Origin: Kordiimonadaceae bacterium
GTDB lineage: Bacteria > Pseudomonadota > Alphaproteobacteria > Sphingomonadales > Emcibacteraceae
NCBI GenBank assembly: GCA_024236295.1
Contig: JACKKT010000006.1
Location: 1-64,000 of the forward strand
Direction: 5' to 3'
Length of the DNA stretch: 64,000 nucleotides
Shown piece by piece: positions 26,890 to 36,417 of this stretch (within the stretch, counting starts at the first letter, position 1; every line of letters begins with the position of its first letter). Both the position numbers and the translations under genes were made by a program. The notes under the pieces were generated by a model. That model searched no databases and was not told where the DNA came from. It saw nothing but the letters and a program-made list of their open reading frames with translations.

Positions 26890-28307
26890 TGTCAGAACAA
26901 AATATTGTTGATATCACTGCTATCGCCTACCTGATTGCCGGTGTTTTATTCATCCTTGCGCTTCGCGGCCTATCGTCCCCTGAAAGCTCACGAAAAGGTA
27001 ATTATTACGGTATGGTCGGCATGACCATTGCCATTGCGACCACGCTCGCCAACCCGGAGATTGTCTCATATACATGGATTATCGTTGCACTTGCCATCGG
27101 CGGCGGCATAGGGCTTCTGATCGCTTCACGCATTGCCATGACGGCAATGCCGCAATTGGTGGCGGCTTTCCACTCGCTGGTTGGCCTGGCCGCGGTTCTC
27201 GTGGCAGCGGCCGCCTTTCTTGTTCCTTCCCATTTCGGGGTGGTTGATGCAATGGGCCATATTCTTATGTCCAGCCGTATTGAAATGTCCCTTGGGGCGG
27301 CAATTGGCGCCATTACCTTCTCCGGCTCGGTCATAGCCTTCGCCAAACTGAATGGCAATATGTCAGGAGCCCCGATTATACTCCCTGCCCGGCATCTGAT
27401 TAATGCGGCAATCGGGATCGCCATATTCGCACTGATCGGCTTTTTCGCAGTTGATGAGGCCTCTGCCTCAAGCCAGGGCAATATTATGTGGCTGATTATC
27501 GCTTTAAGCTTTCTGATCGGATTTTTAATTATCATCCCGATTGGCGGTGCCGATATGCCTGTTGTCGTCAGTATGTTGAACAGCTACTCGGGCTGGGCAG
27601 CGGCCGGTATCGGTTTTACATTGCAGAATAATGCGCTGATTATTACTGGCTCCCTTGTTGGGTCATCCGGGGCAATCCTCAGCTATATTATGTGTGCGGC
27701 CATGAACCGGTCCTTTATCAGCGTAATTCTTGGTGGCTTCGGTGGTGAAGATGCCGTGGCTGGCAGTGGTGAAATTGAAACCCGTCCCGTTAAGCAGGGC
27801 GGCGCTGACGATGCAGCCTTTATAATGAAAAATGCAAGTTCCGTCATCATTGTACCCGGATACGGCATGGCCGTTGCCCAGGCGCAGCATGCCTTACGTG
27901 AAATGGTTGATATTTTGAAAGAGGAAGGCGTGTCTGTAAAATATGCCATTCACCCGGTGGCCGGACGGATGCCTGGCCATATGAATGTACTTCTGGCAGA
28001 AGCAAACGTGCCGTACGATGAAGTTTTTGAGCTGGAGGATATCAATAGCGAATTTTCAGCAACAGATGTCGCCTTTGTCATTGGCGCCAACGACGTGACC
28101 AACCCGGCCGCCAAAACGGATAAATCAAGCCCGATTTACGGCATGCCTGTGCTTGATGTTGAGCTGGCCAAAACCGTGCTTTTCGTGAAACGCGGGATGG
28201 CCTCCGGCTATGCCGGGGTTCAGAATGAGCTATTCTTCCGCGATAATACAATGATGCTGTTTGCAGACGCCAAAAAAATGGTCGAGGATATAATTAAAGC
28301 TTTATAA
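26886..28307 (+). CDS. pntB: NAD(P) transhydrogenase subunit beta
   Basis: A 473-residue subunit with about nine membrane helices (domain II), including IGGADMPVVVSMLNSYSGWA. Domain III is a cytosolic NADP(H)-binding domain beginning near IIVPGYGMAVAQAQHALREM and containing YAIHPVAGRMPGHMNVLLAE. With PntAA and PntAB it couples proton import to NADPH production. The last six bases overlap the convergent YigZ-like gene. The start could be at either of two adjacent ATG codons. Confidence 0.96.
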   Translation: MMSEQNIVDITAIAYLIAGVLFILALRGLSSPESSRKGNYYGMVGMTIAIATTLANPEIVSYTWIIVALAIGGGIGLLIASRIAMTAMPQLVAAFHSLVGLAAVLVAAAAFLVPSHFGVVDAMGHILMSSRIEMSLGAAIGAITFSGSVIAFAKLNGNMSGAPIILPARHLINAAIGIAIFALIGFFAVDEASASSQGNIMWLIIALSFLIGFLIIIPIGGADMPVVVSMLNSYSGWAAAGIGFTLQNNALIITGSLVGSSGAILSYIMCAAMNRSFISVILGGFGGEDAVAGSGEIETRPVKQGGADDAAFIMKNASSVIIVPGYGMAVAQAQHALREMVDILKEEGVSVKYAIHPVAGRMPGHMNVLLAEANVPYDEVFELEDINSEFSATDVAFVIGANDVTNPAAKTDKSSPIYGMPVLDVELAKTVLFVKRGMASGYAGVQNELFFRDNTMMLFADAKKMVEDIIKAL

Positions 28308-28925
28308 GTTTTCCGGCAGATGAAAAATGACACGCCCGCTTGTTTTATCGGTAATTTCCGATAAGGCAAGCGGCGCTTCCCGCCTATCCATTCTGATTTC
28401 CCAGGTCACCTGCTGATTAAACTCTTTTTTTAAATCAAGCACCGTATAAGATTTTAAAATCTGTTCAATCATGCCCTGAAAACTGTAATCGGAAGTACCG
28501 CTGATAATAACCTCCGGTATTTTTTCTCCGCGTTCCAGTTCTTCAAGCGCGTGATTTACACAACCGCCATAGGCACGGACAAGTCCGCCGGTCCCCAATT
28601 TAATTCCACCGAAATATCGGGTTACAACGGCGGTAATTTCACCAATACCGCTACCCTGTAAAACGTTGAGAATTGGTTTTCCCGCTGTTCCATTCGGCTC
28701 ACCGTCGTCTGAAAAGCCAAGCACCTGACTGTCATCAGGACGCCCCGCAACATAGGCCCAGCAGTTATGTACTGCATCAGAATATTTTTCCTTTATGTCT
28801 GCAATAAATTTCCGTGCGGCTTCCACATCCGGTGTATGTTCAATATGAACGATAAAACGGCTTTTTTTTATCACTTCCTGATAAAAAACAGAGTTCTTAG
28901 GAATATTATATGATGATTGGGTCAT
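28302..28925 (-). CDS. YigZ/IMPACT family protein
   Basis: A 207-residue protein with the IMPACT core: KKSRFIVHIEHTPDVEAA, GFSDDGEPNGTAGKPILNVL and the hallmark TRYFGGIKLGTGGLVRAYGG. A DUF1949-like C-terminal domain follows. Eukaryotic IMPACT regulates GCN2; the bacterial role is unclear, possibly linked to translation. The ATG at 28923-28925 is preferred over a longer start at 28952 because it begins the conserved region. Confidence 0.92.
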   Translation of the reverse strand: MTQSSYNIPKNSVFYQEVIKKSRFIVHIEHTPDVEAARKFIADIKEKYSDAVHNCWAYVAGRPDDSQVLGFSDDGEPNGTAGKPILNVLQGSGIGEITAVVTRYFGGIKLGTGGLVRAYGGCVNHALEELERGEKIPEVIISGTSDYSFQGMIEQILKSYTVLDLKKEFNQQVTWEIRMDRREAPLALSEITDKTSGRVIFHLPENL

Positions 28926-29038
28926 AATGTTTGAATAGCATATCTGAAACAATATTCAAAGAATTGACAATTCATTTATTAAATTTTCAAAAATACTAAT
29001 GTTTTACTTTAAGTAAATTATTTAAGTGACTAATTTTA

Positions 29039-29656
29039 TTAACTTATCAAGCTAAAATTTTTTCCGAATCTCTGTGAATTATCAGTCAAATCATTGCCAT
29101 TTTCATAAGCTTTTCGAACCGTTAAAGCAGACGTTTTACCAAAATTATTGACATCAAATGAAGGGTTAATTTGATCACCGTTGCCTGTCTCTTCTCTTTT
29201 TTTATCAAGAAGTTCCGCTCTCGCCTTATTTCTGGCGGCAACTGCGGCAGCGGCAACCTTTCGGTCCTGTGTTGACGGCTTTGCCGGCGCCAGTGCTGCT
29301 GCAATAACCACATCCAGTTTGGCGACGGTTGCCTCGGGGTCTCCCTCTATCGGCGCGACATCAATTGAAACCTCGCCGCCAACCGCATATCTCTTACCGT
29401 CCGGACCAACGGAATAGGAAAATGAAGCACTGCCGGCATATTGCCCCCCGGCATTTTTATGAGCGGACTCATGAGCACGAACTTCCTGATCCACTTTTTT
29501 AAGGCGCTCTACCTCCGCCTGTCCGTCTTCATTAAGCTCGGCACTTTTTCCAACATTAAATTGTGCAGTGTTTTTTTCTGCCGCTGCAGGCGTCTTTTCA
29601 CTGCCTGCATTCGCCGATTGGAAAAATGGTAAAGGTGTCGATAATATAGATATCAT
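29039..29656 (-). CDS. SprA-related putative metalloprotease (CJM1_0395-type)
   Basis: A 205-residue protein with a low-complexity N-terminus and the conserved segment EVRAHESAHKNAGGQYAG, followed by ASFSYSVGPDGKRYAVGGEV and an alanine-rich helical tail. The HESAH pentapeptide fits HExxH zinc peptidases, and the segment matches the SprA-related putative metalloproteases of proteobacteria. No signal peptide is clear (the start is ISILSTPLPFF). It is a single gene and its substrate is unknown. Confidence 0.8.
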   Translation of the reverse strand: MISILSTPLPFFQSANAGSEKTPAAAEKNTAQFNVGKSAELNEDGQAEVERLKKVDQEVRAHESAHKNAGGQYAGSASFSYSVGPDGKRYAVGGEVSIDVAPIEGDPEATVAKLDVVIAAALAPAKPSTQDRKVAAAAVAARNKARAELLDKKREETGNGDQINPSFDVNNFGKTSALTVRKAYENGNDLTDNSQRFGKNFSLIS

Positions 29657-29721
29657 GCTTTTATGCTAAATCAGCTTTATTAAACATATATTAACCAGAA
29701 TATAAAGATTTTATCAAATCA

Positions 29722-30249
29722 TCACCAGTCACGGCGCTGGTCATTCTGCTCCGGCCTCGGCGGCATACGACTGTCATTGCTGCTTCTGCTTCTATAGTCG
29801 CGTCTCGGTGGGTTTTTATAACGCTCCAATATTGCCTTTCTTTCAGCAGCATCCAGATTACCGATAATCCTTATCATTACATCCTGGGTAGGACCTACCA
29901 TTTTTTGATAAATGTCATTATATTCCTGCATAGCCAGATGAAGTTTTTCCCGGTCAAACGGGTCTACAGCTATGATTGACATGATTTCTGCTCTTTTTGC
30001 GACTATATTTTTGTATATTGGGATAAGTTCATCACGCTTACTTCGCATTGCAAGGTAAAATTCATGTTTACTACTGCGCGGAAGTGGTTCCATCAGTTTT
30101 GAAATTGAATGGTCGAATGAAAGTCTTGTCATTCTGATCTCTTTGGCCTTGTGCTGGGCATAAATATAGCCAATGACAAAGAAGTTAACCCCCAATGACA
30201 GCAGCATTACTATGCTGACCCAGTTCATTTTCAAAGAAAAATTCTTCAT
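29722..30249 (-). CDS. Periplasmic heavy-metal-sensor/Spy-like protein
   Basis: A 175-residue protein with an N-terminal membrane anchor (SIVMLLSLGVNFFVIGYIYA) and a helical periplasmic domain containing RDELIPIYKNIVAKRAEIM and DAAERKAILERY. This is the pattern of the CpxP/Spy/CnrX-like 'heavy-metal sensor' group. The arginine- and proline-rich C-terminus is unstructured. It is third in an ECF sigma/anti-sigma operon, 5 bases after the anti-sigma gene, and may sense envelope stress or metals for that system. Confidence 0.75.
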   Translation of the reverse strand: MKNFSLKMNWVSIVMLLSLGVNFFVIGYIYAQHKAKEIRMTRLSFDHSISKLMEPLPRSSKHEFYLAMRSKRDELIPIYKNIVAKRAEIMSIIAVDPFDREKLHLAMQEYNDIYQKMVGPTQDVMIRIIGNLDAAERKAILERYKNPPRRDYRSRSSNDSRMPPRPEQNDQRRDW

Positions 30250-30254
30250 ATTTA

Positions 30255-30611
30255 TTATTCCTCAACAAAGATTAATTCTTCAACATCAAGCAATGCATCA
30301 GAATTTTCACTTAAAGCAGACCCTAAATCTGCAACAATTATATTTCCTTGATCAATTTCAGCAATTTCATCTTCTGCAAGTGCCGAACTGCCAGCGCCAC
30401 CCATATATATTCCCATCACAAGCGCCGCTGTCAGTCCTGATAGACGCGGCACAAGGAAGACAATCCAGTCACTAAGTTTCCAGGAAAAACCAGAAGTCTG
30501 CTCAATTTCATGAGGGACCCTCATGATTTTATCAATCAAGGCCCTGCTCGGCTCCGGGCTGTGGGTTTTTTGATATTCATTAAGCAATTCATTTAATTTA
30601 GAGTCATTCAT
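30255..30611 (-). CDS. Putative anti-sigma factor, single-pass
   Basis: A 118-residue protein with an N-terminal cytosolic helix bundle (KLNELLNEYQKTHSPEPSRALI), one membrane segment in VPRLSGLTAALVMGIYMGG and an acidic periplasmic tail. It overlaps the ECF sigma gene by one base (TAATG). That arrangement and topology strongly suggest an anti-sigma factor, though the sequence shows no zinc-binding HxxxCxxC motif. It is followed by a Spy-like gene. Confidence 0.7.
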   Translation of the reverse strand: MNDSKLNELLNEYQKTHSPEPSRALIDKIMRVPHEIEQTSGFSWKLSDWIVFLVPRLSGLTAALVMGIYMGGAGSSALAEDEIAEIDQGNIIVADLGSALSENSDALLDVEELIFVEE

Positions 30612-31186
30612 TATCCGATCTCCTTTAAGAGATTTGCTTTATCATCCTTTAATATATCAGCCAGATTTCTCCTGGCCCTTACCAAATATGATTCAAGCGC
30701 ATTTAAACTAACTTCCATAACATCCGATGCTTCCCTGTTTGAAAGCCCTTCAAAATAACAAAGTATAATCGCCATTTTCTGGCGCTGAGGCAATGCATCA
30801 AGAGCATCCTGAACCTGTTCCGAACGTTGATTTACGGCAATTACATTTTCCGCACTCATATCATCCGACGCCACTGTTTCCAGCATTTCCACATTATCCT
30901 GCGGTTTTCTTTTGCGCCCGACATCGTAACATAAATTGGTTACCACCCGATAAAACCATGTTGTAAAACGTGTTTTTCTGGCCGGATCCCAACGGCTGGC
31001 ATGCTTCCACACCCTGATAAATGCTTCCTGCATCACTTCTTCCGCTTCTGAAACATTACCTAAAACTTTAGTAGCGTACCCCAGGTTTTGGGATAGATGT
31101 CGATCAACCAACATGCCATAGGCCGTTTGGTCACCATCACCGATACGCAGCATCAAATCTTCGTCGGTTATCGCATCTGTCCCCAT
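30611..31186 (-). CDS. ECF-type sigma-70 factor (RpoE-like)
   Basis: A 191-residue RNA polymerase sigma factor. Region 2 contains NLGYATKVLGNVSEAEEVMQ with EAFIRVWKHASRWDP, and region 4 contains LPQRQKMAIILCYFEGLSNR, then EASDVMEVSLNALESYLVRAR. It would direct transcription of an envelope or metal stress regulon, held by the anti-sigma protein encoded next. The ATG at 31184-31186 gives the normal family N-terminus. A PAS-domain gene diverges from it. Confidence 0.93.
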   Translation of the reverse strand: MGTDAITDEDLMLRIGDGDQTAYGMLVDRHLSQNLGYATKVLGNVSEAEEVMQEAFIRVWKHASRWDPARKTRFTTWFYRVVTNLCYDVGRKRKPQDNVEMLETVASDDMSAENVIAVNQRSEQVQDALDALPQRQKMAIILCYFEGLSNREASDVMEVSLNALESYLVRARRNLADILKDDKANLLKEIG

Positions 31187-31409
31187 ATACGCACCATAAT
31201 TTCATTACTGTTAAGCCATTATACGCTGTCATTAAAAAAAACCAGCGCAGTGTCGATAATAAACTATAGTCTTTAAAACGCCAAAAAGCACATAAATTCA
31301 TCAATTAGAAAGTTCTTAAATAAATCTGAAACCAGGTCTTGATTAATGGAATTATCTTCTATATAAGCGCACTCGAATTTAACTTGTTAACTACTCTCCG
31401 AATTTTTTT

Positions 31410-31937
31410 ATGGAATTTTCCACAAAACCTGTCGCCTTTATTAGATTTCTCGAAGATCAGAGAAATCTGGACTGCCATTTATATAAATGGAATACTCCCT
31501 TACCTGCTGAAGCAAAGGCACTTGAGGGTTTTTATGAGATCTGGCGCTCAAAACTTAATGATAATAAATTTCCTGCATGGAAAGATTTCAAGTTTGAAGA
31601 TTTTAAAGGCTGGCATAGCAATCTCCGTGTTATGAACCTAGGTAAAAATATTGGTGATCCAAAACATAATATGATTATCGGCCAGACATTTTCACAATAT
31701 TGGGGCAAAAAAACTATTTATGAACAGATACAGGATGGCCATCCGCCTTCAGATGATACTGTTAAAAAATATTATCAGTATTTGCAATATATCTATGATC
31801 ATCACTATGGCTTTAACATTGGTGCCATTCCAAAAAGTGACGGTCGCCTGTCCTCGGTTCTTTGGCTTGAATTACCCCTAGCCGATAATGGACACGATGT
31901 TACCCACATAATTTCGGCAATCTATACAGGGATATGA
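31410..31937 (+). CDS. PAS_5-like single-domain protein
   Basis: A 175-residue soluble protein. The pattern LEGFYEIWRSKLNDNKFPAWKDFKFEDFKGW followed by a beta-rich part with HNMIIGQTFSQYWGK, then SVLWLELPLADNGHDVTHI, matches the alphaproteobacterial PAS_5 family, which is mostly uncharacterised. No output domain is attached. It diverges from the ECF operon and ends at a clear terminator. Ligand and partner are unknown. Confidence 0.7.
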   Translation: MEFSTKPVAFIRFLEDQRNLDCHLYKWNTPLPAEAKALEGFYEIWRSKLNDNKFPAWKDFKFEDFKGWHSNLRVMNLGKNIGDPKHNMIIGQTFSQYWGKKTIYEQIQDGHPPSDDTVKKYYQYLQYIYDHHYGFNIGAIPKSDGRLSSVLWLELPLADNGHDVTHIISAIYTGI

Positions 31938-31947
31938 ATATAAAAAT

Positions 31948-31975
31948 GGGGAAAGATACCCTTCCCCGTTTTTAT
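31948..31975 (+). terminator. Rho-independent terminator after the PAS gene
   Basis: GGGGAA (31948-31953) pairs with TTCCCC (31962-31967) around an 8-base loop, followed by GTTTTTATT. It lies 10 bases after the PAS gene stop and 14 before the convergent korB stop. Confidence 0.85.
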
Positions 31976-31989
31976 TATACATTAATTGC

Positions 31990-33012
31990 TTATTCAACTG
32001 TCCAGGTGCGTCCTTTACGGATCAACGCATTGAAATCATCATTTCCGTTCTTTTTTGCATCTTCGATTTGCTTGTGAACGGCATGATCGTAACTTTCTTC
32101 CTCAACGCAATAAATCACACCGCAAACAACAGGAAATTCCGGTGATTTCAGCTCAACAAGCATTTGGGCCAATACCTTGTTGGTTTCATCATGAATTAAA
32201 ACATCCTCTTCCGTGACACCATTCTCTCCAATTACTGCTGCTTCTATGGCAAATTTATCCCGGTTGAAAATAAGCCCTTTATCCCGGTCTTTTCCGTAAA
32301 TAAGCGGTTTTCCATGTTCGGCATAAATCTGCGTATTGGCGGCTTCTTTTTTTAAAGTAAAGCCTTCAAATGTTTTATCATTAAAAACTATACAATTTTG
32401 GAATATTTCGACAAATGACGCGCCGATATGGTCTTTTGCCCGTGCCAGGGTCAATGGAAGTTCCTTAAGTCCCGTATCAATGCCACGGGCAACAAACCGG
32501 GCCCCTGCTCCTAGCGCAAATGCACAGGGCGATAACGGAAGATCAACTGAACCATAAGGCGTTGATGGCGATCTGGTTCCCAGTTTTGATGTCGGCGAAT
32601 ATTGACCTTTGGTCAGGCCGTAAATTTCATTGTTAAATAGCATAATCTGCATATTCACATTACGGCGAAGCACATGAAGCATATGATTACCACCAATACT
32701 CAGTCCATCCCCATCACCGGTAACCAGCCACACGTCCAGATCGGGATTGGCAAGCTTGACACCGGTGGCCACCGCAGGCGCGCGCCCGTGAATAGTATGG
32801 AAGCCATATGTTTCAACATAATAAGGAAAACGCGATGAACAGCCGATACCGGACACAAAGACAGTATTTTCAGGCGTTGCTCCGATATTTGCCAAAGTCA
32901 TCTGCACCGCTTTAAGGATTGCGTAATCACCGCAACCCGGACACCAGCGAACTTCCTGATCTGTTTCAAAATCCTTGAAAGTCAGTTTTTTTACATCTGT
33001 CTGCTCGTTCAC
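31990..33012 (-). CDS. korB: 2-oxoacid:ferredoxin oxidoreductase, beta subunit
   Basis: A 340-residue thiamine-diphosphate subunit. It has iron-sulfur cysteines in RWCPGCGDYAIL, then SGIGCSSRFPYY and VCGVIYC. The ThDP motif is VTGDGDGLSIGGNHML followed by NVNMQIMLFNNEIYGLTKGQ. With KorA it oxidises 2-oxoglutarate (or another 2-oxoacid) to acyl-CoA and reduces ferredoxin. A GTG at 33010-33012 after GGGAGAG is chosen as start; it overlaps the korA stop by four bases (GTGA). Confidence 0.92.
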   Translation of the reverse strand: MNEQTDVKKLTFKDFETDQEVRWCPGCGDYAILKAVQMTLANIGATPENTVFVSGIGCSSRFPYYVETYGFHTIHGRAPAVATGVKLANPDLDVWLVTGDGDGLSIGGNHMLHVLRRNVNMQIMLFNNEIYGLTKGQYSPTSKLGTRSPSTPYGSVDLPLSPCAFALGAGARFVARGIDTGLKELPLTLARAKDHIGASFVEIFQNCIVFNDKTFEGFTLKKEAANTQIYAEHGKPLIYGKDRDKGLIFNRDKFAIEAAVIGENGVTEEDVLIHDETNKVLAQMLVELKSPEFPVVCGVIYCVEEESYDHAVHKQIEDAKKNGNDDFNALIRKGRTWTVE

Positions 33013-34871
33013 GATCTCTCTCCCGCCTGTACACGGATACATTCAAGTATTTCAGAAATTTTAAAGGGCTGCCCTGTTATTTTGGTCAGTGAATAGGCAT
33101 CCAACAAATATTCCGCCCTAAGCAGGTGGTTCATCTGCCCGTTATTCATTTCCGCAATAATCACCTTGTCAAAGCTTTTTAATAAAGTTTCCAAATTCCT
33201 TGGCAGCGGCCAGATATTGCCAATATGAACATGGGAAACGTCAATTCCCTCACCGCGCGCACGTTTTACCGCCTGGTGGATTGCCCCTCGGGTTGATCCC
33301 CAGCCGACGACGGCCAGTTTTGATCCTTCATTTCCTTGGGAAACAGACTGTTCTGAAATATCATTTGCAATATTGGCTATTTTTTCAGCGCGTATATTTG
33401 TCATTTTCTGGTGATTGGCTGGGTCATAGGAAATATGACCACTGTCATATGATTTCTCAATACCACCAATTCGGTGAAGTGTACCTGGTGTTCCCGGCTT
33501 TGCCCACGCCCGCGCCAGCGTCAGTGGATCTCTTTTAAACGGATGGAAGCCTTCCGGATTGGTACAGAAATTCACCTGAAATTTCTCAAGTTTATCAATA
33601 TCCGGCAGTTTCCATGGCTCGGAGGCATTAGCAATATACCCGTCAGAAAGCACCATAACCGGTGTCATATATTTAGTTGCAAGCCTAACAGCTTCAATCC
33701 CCACATCAAAACAGTCCTGAGGATTTGATGTTGCCAGCACCACAACAGGCGCGTCGCCGTTTCGTCCACACACTGCCTGATAAAGGTCTGATTGCTCTGT
33801 TTTTGTCGGCATCCCTGTTGATGGTCCGGCCCGCTGAATATCAATAATCACCACAGGAAGTTCAGTACTGATGGCAAGGCCAATGGCTTCAGTTTTTAAG
33901 GCAATGCCCGGACCAGAGCTTGATGTCACACCAAGGCTTCCGGCAAAGGAGGCACCGATTGCAGAACAAATTGCGGCAATTTCATCTTCTGCCTGAAACG
34001 TGATGACCCCGAATTCCTTGAAACTTGATAATGCATGCAGCAGACTGGAAGCCGGCGTGATCGGATAAGAACCCAGCATAAGTGGTATTTCACCAAGTTT
34101 TGACCCGGCCAGAAGTCCCCAGGCAAGAGCCTGATTTCCATTTACGGTTCTATATTCACCTGGTTCTTCCTTATGCTTACCTATATGATACCGATGCAGG
34201 TTTGATGATGCTTCAACTGTTTCACCATACGCATGTCCGGCGTTCAGCGCCGCTATATTGGCCTGGGCCACATCAGGTATTTTTTTAAATTTTTCTTCAA
34301 GCCAATCCGTAATTGGTTTACGCGGACGTCCAAACATCCAAAGCACAAGACCCAGTGTCCACATATTTTTGGAACGAACGGCATCTTTATTGCCAAGCCC
34401 GAAATCTTTCACTGATTCAAGAGTCATTTTAGTGATATCAAGTTTCTGGATTTGATAATCACTTAGACTGTCATTTTCGAGCGGGTTATCAAAATATCCT
34501 GCCTTATCAAGGTTACGTTTGTTAAAAGCACCTTCATCAACAATAATAAGACCCCCTTTACGAAGTCCCGGAAGACTGACTTTTAACGCAGCAGGGTTCA
34601 TTGCCACCAGCACATCCGGTTCATCACCAGCCGTTGAAACCTCTACCGAGCCAAAATTTATCTGGAACGCGGAAACACCGAACGTGGTACCAACCGGTGC
34701 TCTGATTTCAGCCGGGAAGTCCGGAAATGTTGATAAGTCACTGCCTTCTAGGGCGGTTACGACGGAAAATTGAGTTCCTGTCAGCTGCATTCCGTCGCCG
34801 GAATCTCCGGCAAAACGAACACAGACTGAATCAAGTTCATCAAAATCCTGTGCGGGGTTTTGCACATTCAT
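33009..34871 (-). CDS. korA: 2-oxoacid:ferredoxin oxidoreductase, alpha subunit (fused gamma-alpha)
   Basis: A 620-residue subunit with an N-terminal gamma-like domain (VRFAGDSGDGMQLTGTQFS) fused to the alpha domain, which begins near GNQALAWGLLAGSKLG and contains MLGSYPITPASSLLHALS, then GASFAGSLGVTSSSGPGIAL. The fused form is usual for KorAB of aerobic bacteria. Substrate is probably 2-oxoglutarate, but a branched-chain or pyruvate activity cannot be excluded. It is first in a two-gene operon. Confidence 0.93.
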   Translation of the reverse strand: MNVQNPAQDFDELDSVCVRFAGDSGDGMQLTGTQFSVVTALEGSDLSTFPDFPAEIRAPVGTTFGVSAFQINFGSVEVSTAGDEPDVLVAMNPAALKVSLPGLRKGGLIIVDEGAFNKRNLDKAGYFDNPLENDSLSDYQIQKLDITKMTLESVKDFGLGNKDAVRSKNMWTLGLVLWMFGRPRKPITDWLEEKFKKIPDVAQANIAALNAGHAYGETVEASSNLHRYHIGKHKEEPGEYRTVNGNQALAWGLLAGSKLGEIPLMLGSYPITPASSLLHALSSFKEFGVITFQAEDEIAAICSAIGASFAGSLGVTSSSGPGIALKTEAIGLAISTELPVVIIDIQRAGPSTGMPTKTEQSDLYQAVCGRNGDAPVVVLATSNPQDCFDVGIEAVRLATKYMTPVMVLSDGYIANASEPWKLPDIDKLEKFQVNFCTNPEGFHPFKRDPLTLARAWAKPGTPGTLHRIGGIEKSYDSGHISYDPANHQKMTNIRAEKIANIANDISEQSVSQGNEGSKLAVVGWGSTRGAIHQAVKRARGEGIDVSHVHIGNIWPLPRNLETLLKSFDKVIIAEMNNGQMNHLLRAEYLLDAYSLTKITGQPFKISEILECIRVQAGERS

Positions 34872-35079
34872 TTTTTAGTCCTTACTCTTAATTACATATA
34901 TTATACTGCTTTATTTCAGCAGATACTATTTATATGTAATTTTTTATAATAATTATTTTATAGTCCCTTTAATGTAAAAGTCATTCCATTACAATAAGAG
35001 TAAACTTAATTTTTAAACATAATTTCTAAAGTTAAACTCAAATTTTTTTTAATCATTATTAAATTGCCCGGTCCAACTT

Positions 35080-36417
35080 ATGCCTTTCATTGATAAAAAC
35101 TCTACAATATCCCGTCAAATGTGGCAAATCGCTATTCCCAGCATACTTGCCAATCTTTCAACACCACTGCTCGGTTTATCAGACAGTTTTATAATGGGCC
35201 ACCTGCCCCATGAACGCTATCTGGCTGCTGTTGCCCTTGGCTCGGTTTTTTTCAGTCTTCTTTATAACGGGGTCAATTTTCTGCGTATGGGCACAACCGG
35301 CCTAGCAGCACAGGCCCATGGGCGGGATGATGAGCTGAGCCTTAATCAGCTTTTTATCCGTGGTCTTATCAGTGCCACGGTTATTGGCCTCTTATTTATT
35401 ATATGTCAGGTTCTTCTGGCCAGACTGTTTTTTATGTTCATGTCGGCCGAACCGTCTGTGACTACCCTCACCGAACAATATTTCAGCATCCGTATCTGGG
35501 GCGCCCCGTTTGCGCTGATGAATTATGTTGCTGCCGGCTGGCTTCTGGGCCTTGGCCGGGCGCGGGAAGTTCTTTATATCCAGCTTTATATGAATATCAG
35601 CAATATTCTGCTTAATTTCCTTTTTGTGTATGGCTTTGATATGACGGTGGATGGTGTCGCGCTGGGCTCCCTGCTCTCTGAAAGCTCTGCCTTTCTGCTC
35701 TGTATTTATTTTGCCAGGCGCCATAGCGGTCATTATTTTAAACTGCCGCTTTTTGACCCTTCTGTGCTTGAAAATATTCTCTCATTACCTGCGTTTAAAA
35801 ATCTGTTCAGCTTAAACCGGGATATATTTATCCGCACCATGTGCTTGACCCTGACATTAGCCAGCTTCGCATTACTGGGCACCCGATTTGGTACTGAAAT
35901 CCTGGCCGCCAATGCGGTGCTGATGAATTTGCAGAACCTGACCGCATTTGGCCTTGATGGCTTTGCCCAGGCTGCAGAAGTGCTGGTGGGTAAGGAAATC
36001 GGCCGAAAATCGCGCGAAAATTTACGGGTCGCCGTTATCATTTCCGGCAAATGGGCGATTTTCACAGCCGCTTCTTTCAGCGCCTTTTATTTTATTTTCG
36101 GCGATATGATTATTCACCTGCTGACCAGTCTTGATGCGATCCGTGAAATTTCAGCCAATTATCTGATCTGGGTGATACTATTGCCGCTTCTGTCGATCTG
36201 GAGCTTTCAACTGGACGGCATATTCATCGGCGCCACTGCCGGCGGTGCCATGCGAAACGGCATGGTGATTTCAACGATATGTTATGCCATCTGTGTATAT
36301 ACCCTGATCCCGCTTTGGGGCAATCATGGCCTTTGGGCTTCCTACAGCATATTCATTGTCATGCGTGCCATTACCCTTGCTATCAAATATCCTGAAATTG
36401 AAAAACGGGCTATTTAA
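35080..36417 (+). CDS. MATE-family efflux transporter (DinF-like)
   Basis: A 445-residue polytopic protein with about twelve membrane helices in two six-helix halves. It begins QMWQIAIPSILANLSTPLLGLSDSFIMGHL, the MATE start, and contains FNFLRMGTTGLAAQAHG-like and GLDGFAQAAEVLVGKEIG segments typical of DinF members. It is driven by proton or sodium exchange and may export drugs or toxic metabolites. Its stop overlaps the convergent CapA-like gene by eight bases. Confidence 0.92.
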   Translation: MPFIDKNSTISRQMWQIAIPSILANLSTPLLGLSDSFIMGHLPHERYLAAVALGSVFFSLLYNGVNFLRMGTTGLAAQAHGRDDELSLNQLFIRGLISATVIGLLFIICQVLLARLFFMFMSAEPSVTTLTEQYFSIRIWGAPFALMNYVAAGWLLGLGRAREVLYIQLYMNISNILLNFLFVYGFDMTVDGVALGSLLSESSAFLLCIYFARRHSGHYFKLPLFDPSVLENILSLPAFKNLFSLNRDIFIRTMCLTLTLASFALLGTRFGTEILAANAVLMNLQNLTAFGLDGFAQAAEVLVGKEIGRKSRENLRVAVIISGKWAIFTAASFSAFYFIFGDMIIHLLTSLDAIREISANYLIWVILLPLLSIWSFQLDGIFIGATAGGAMRNGMVISTICYAICVYTLIPLWGNHGLWASYSIFIVMRAITLAIKYPEIEKRAI

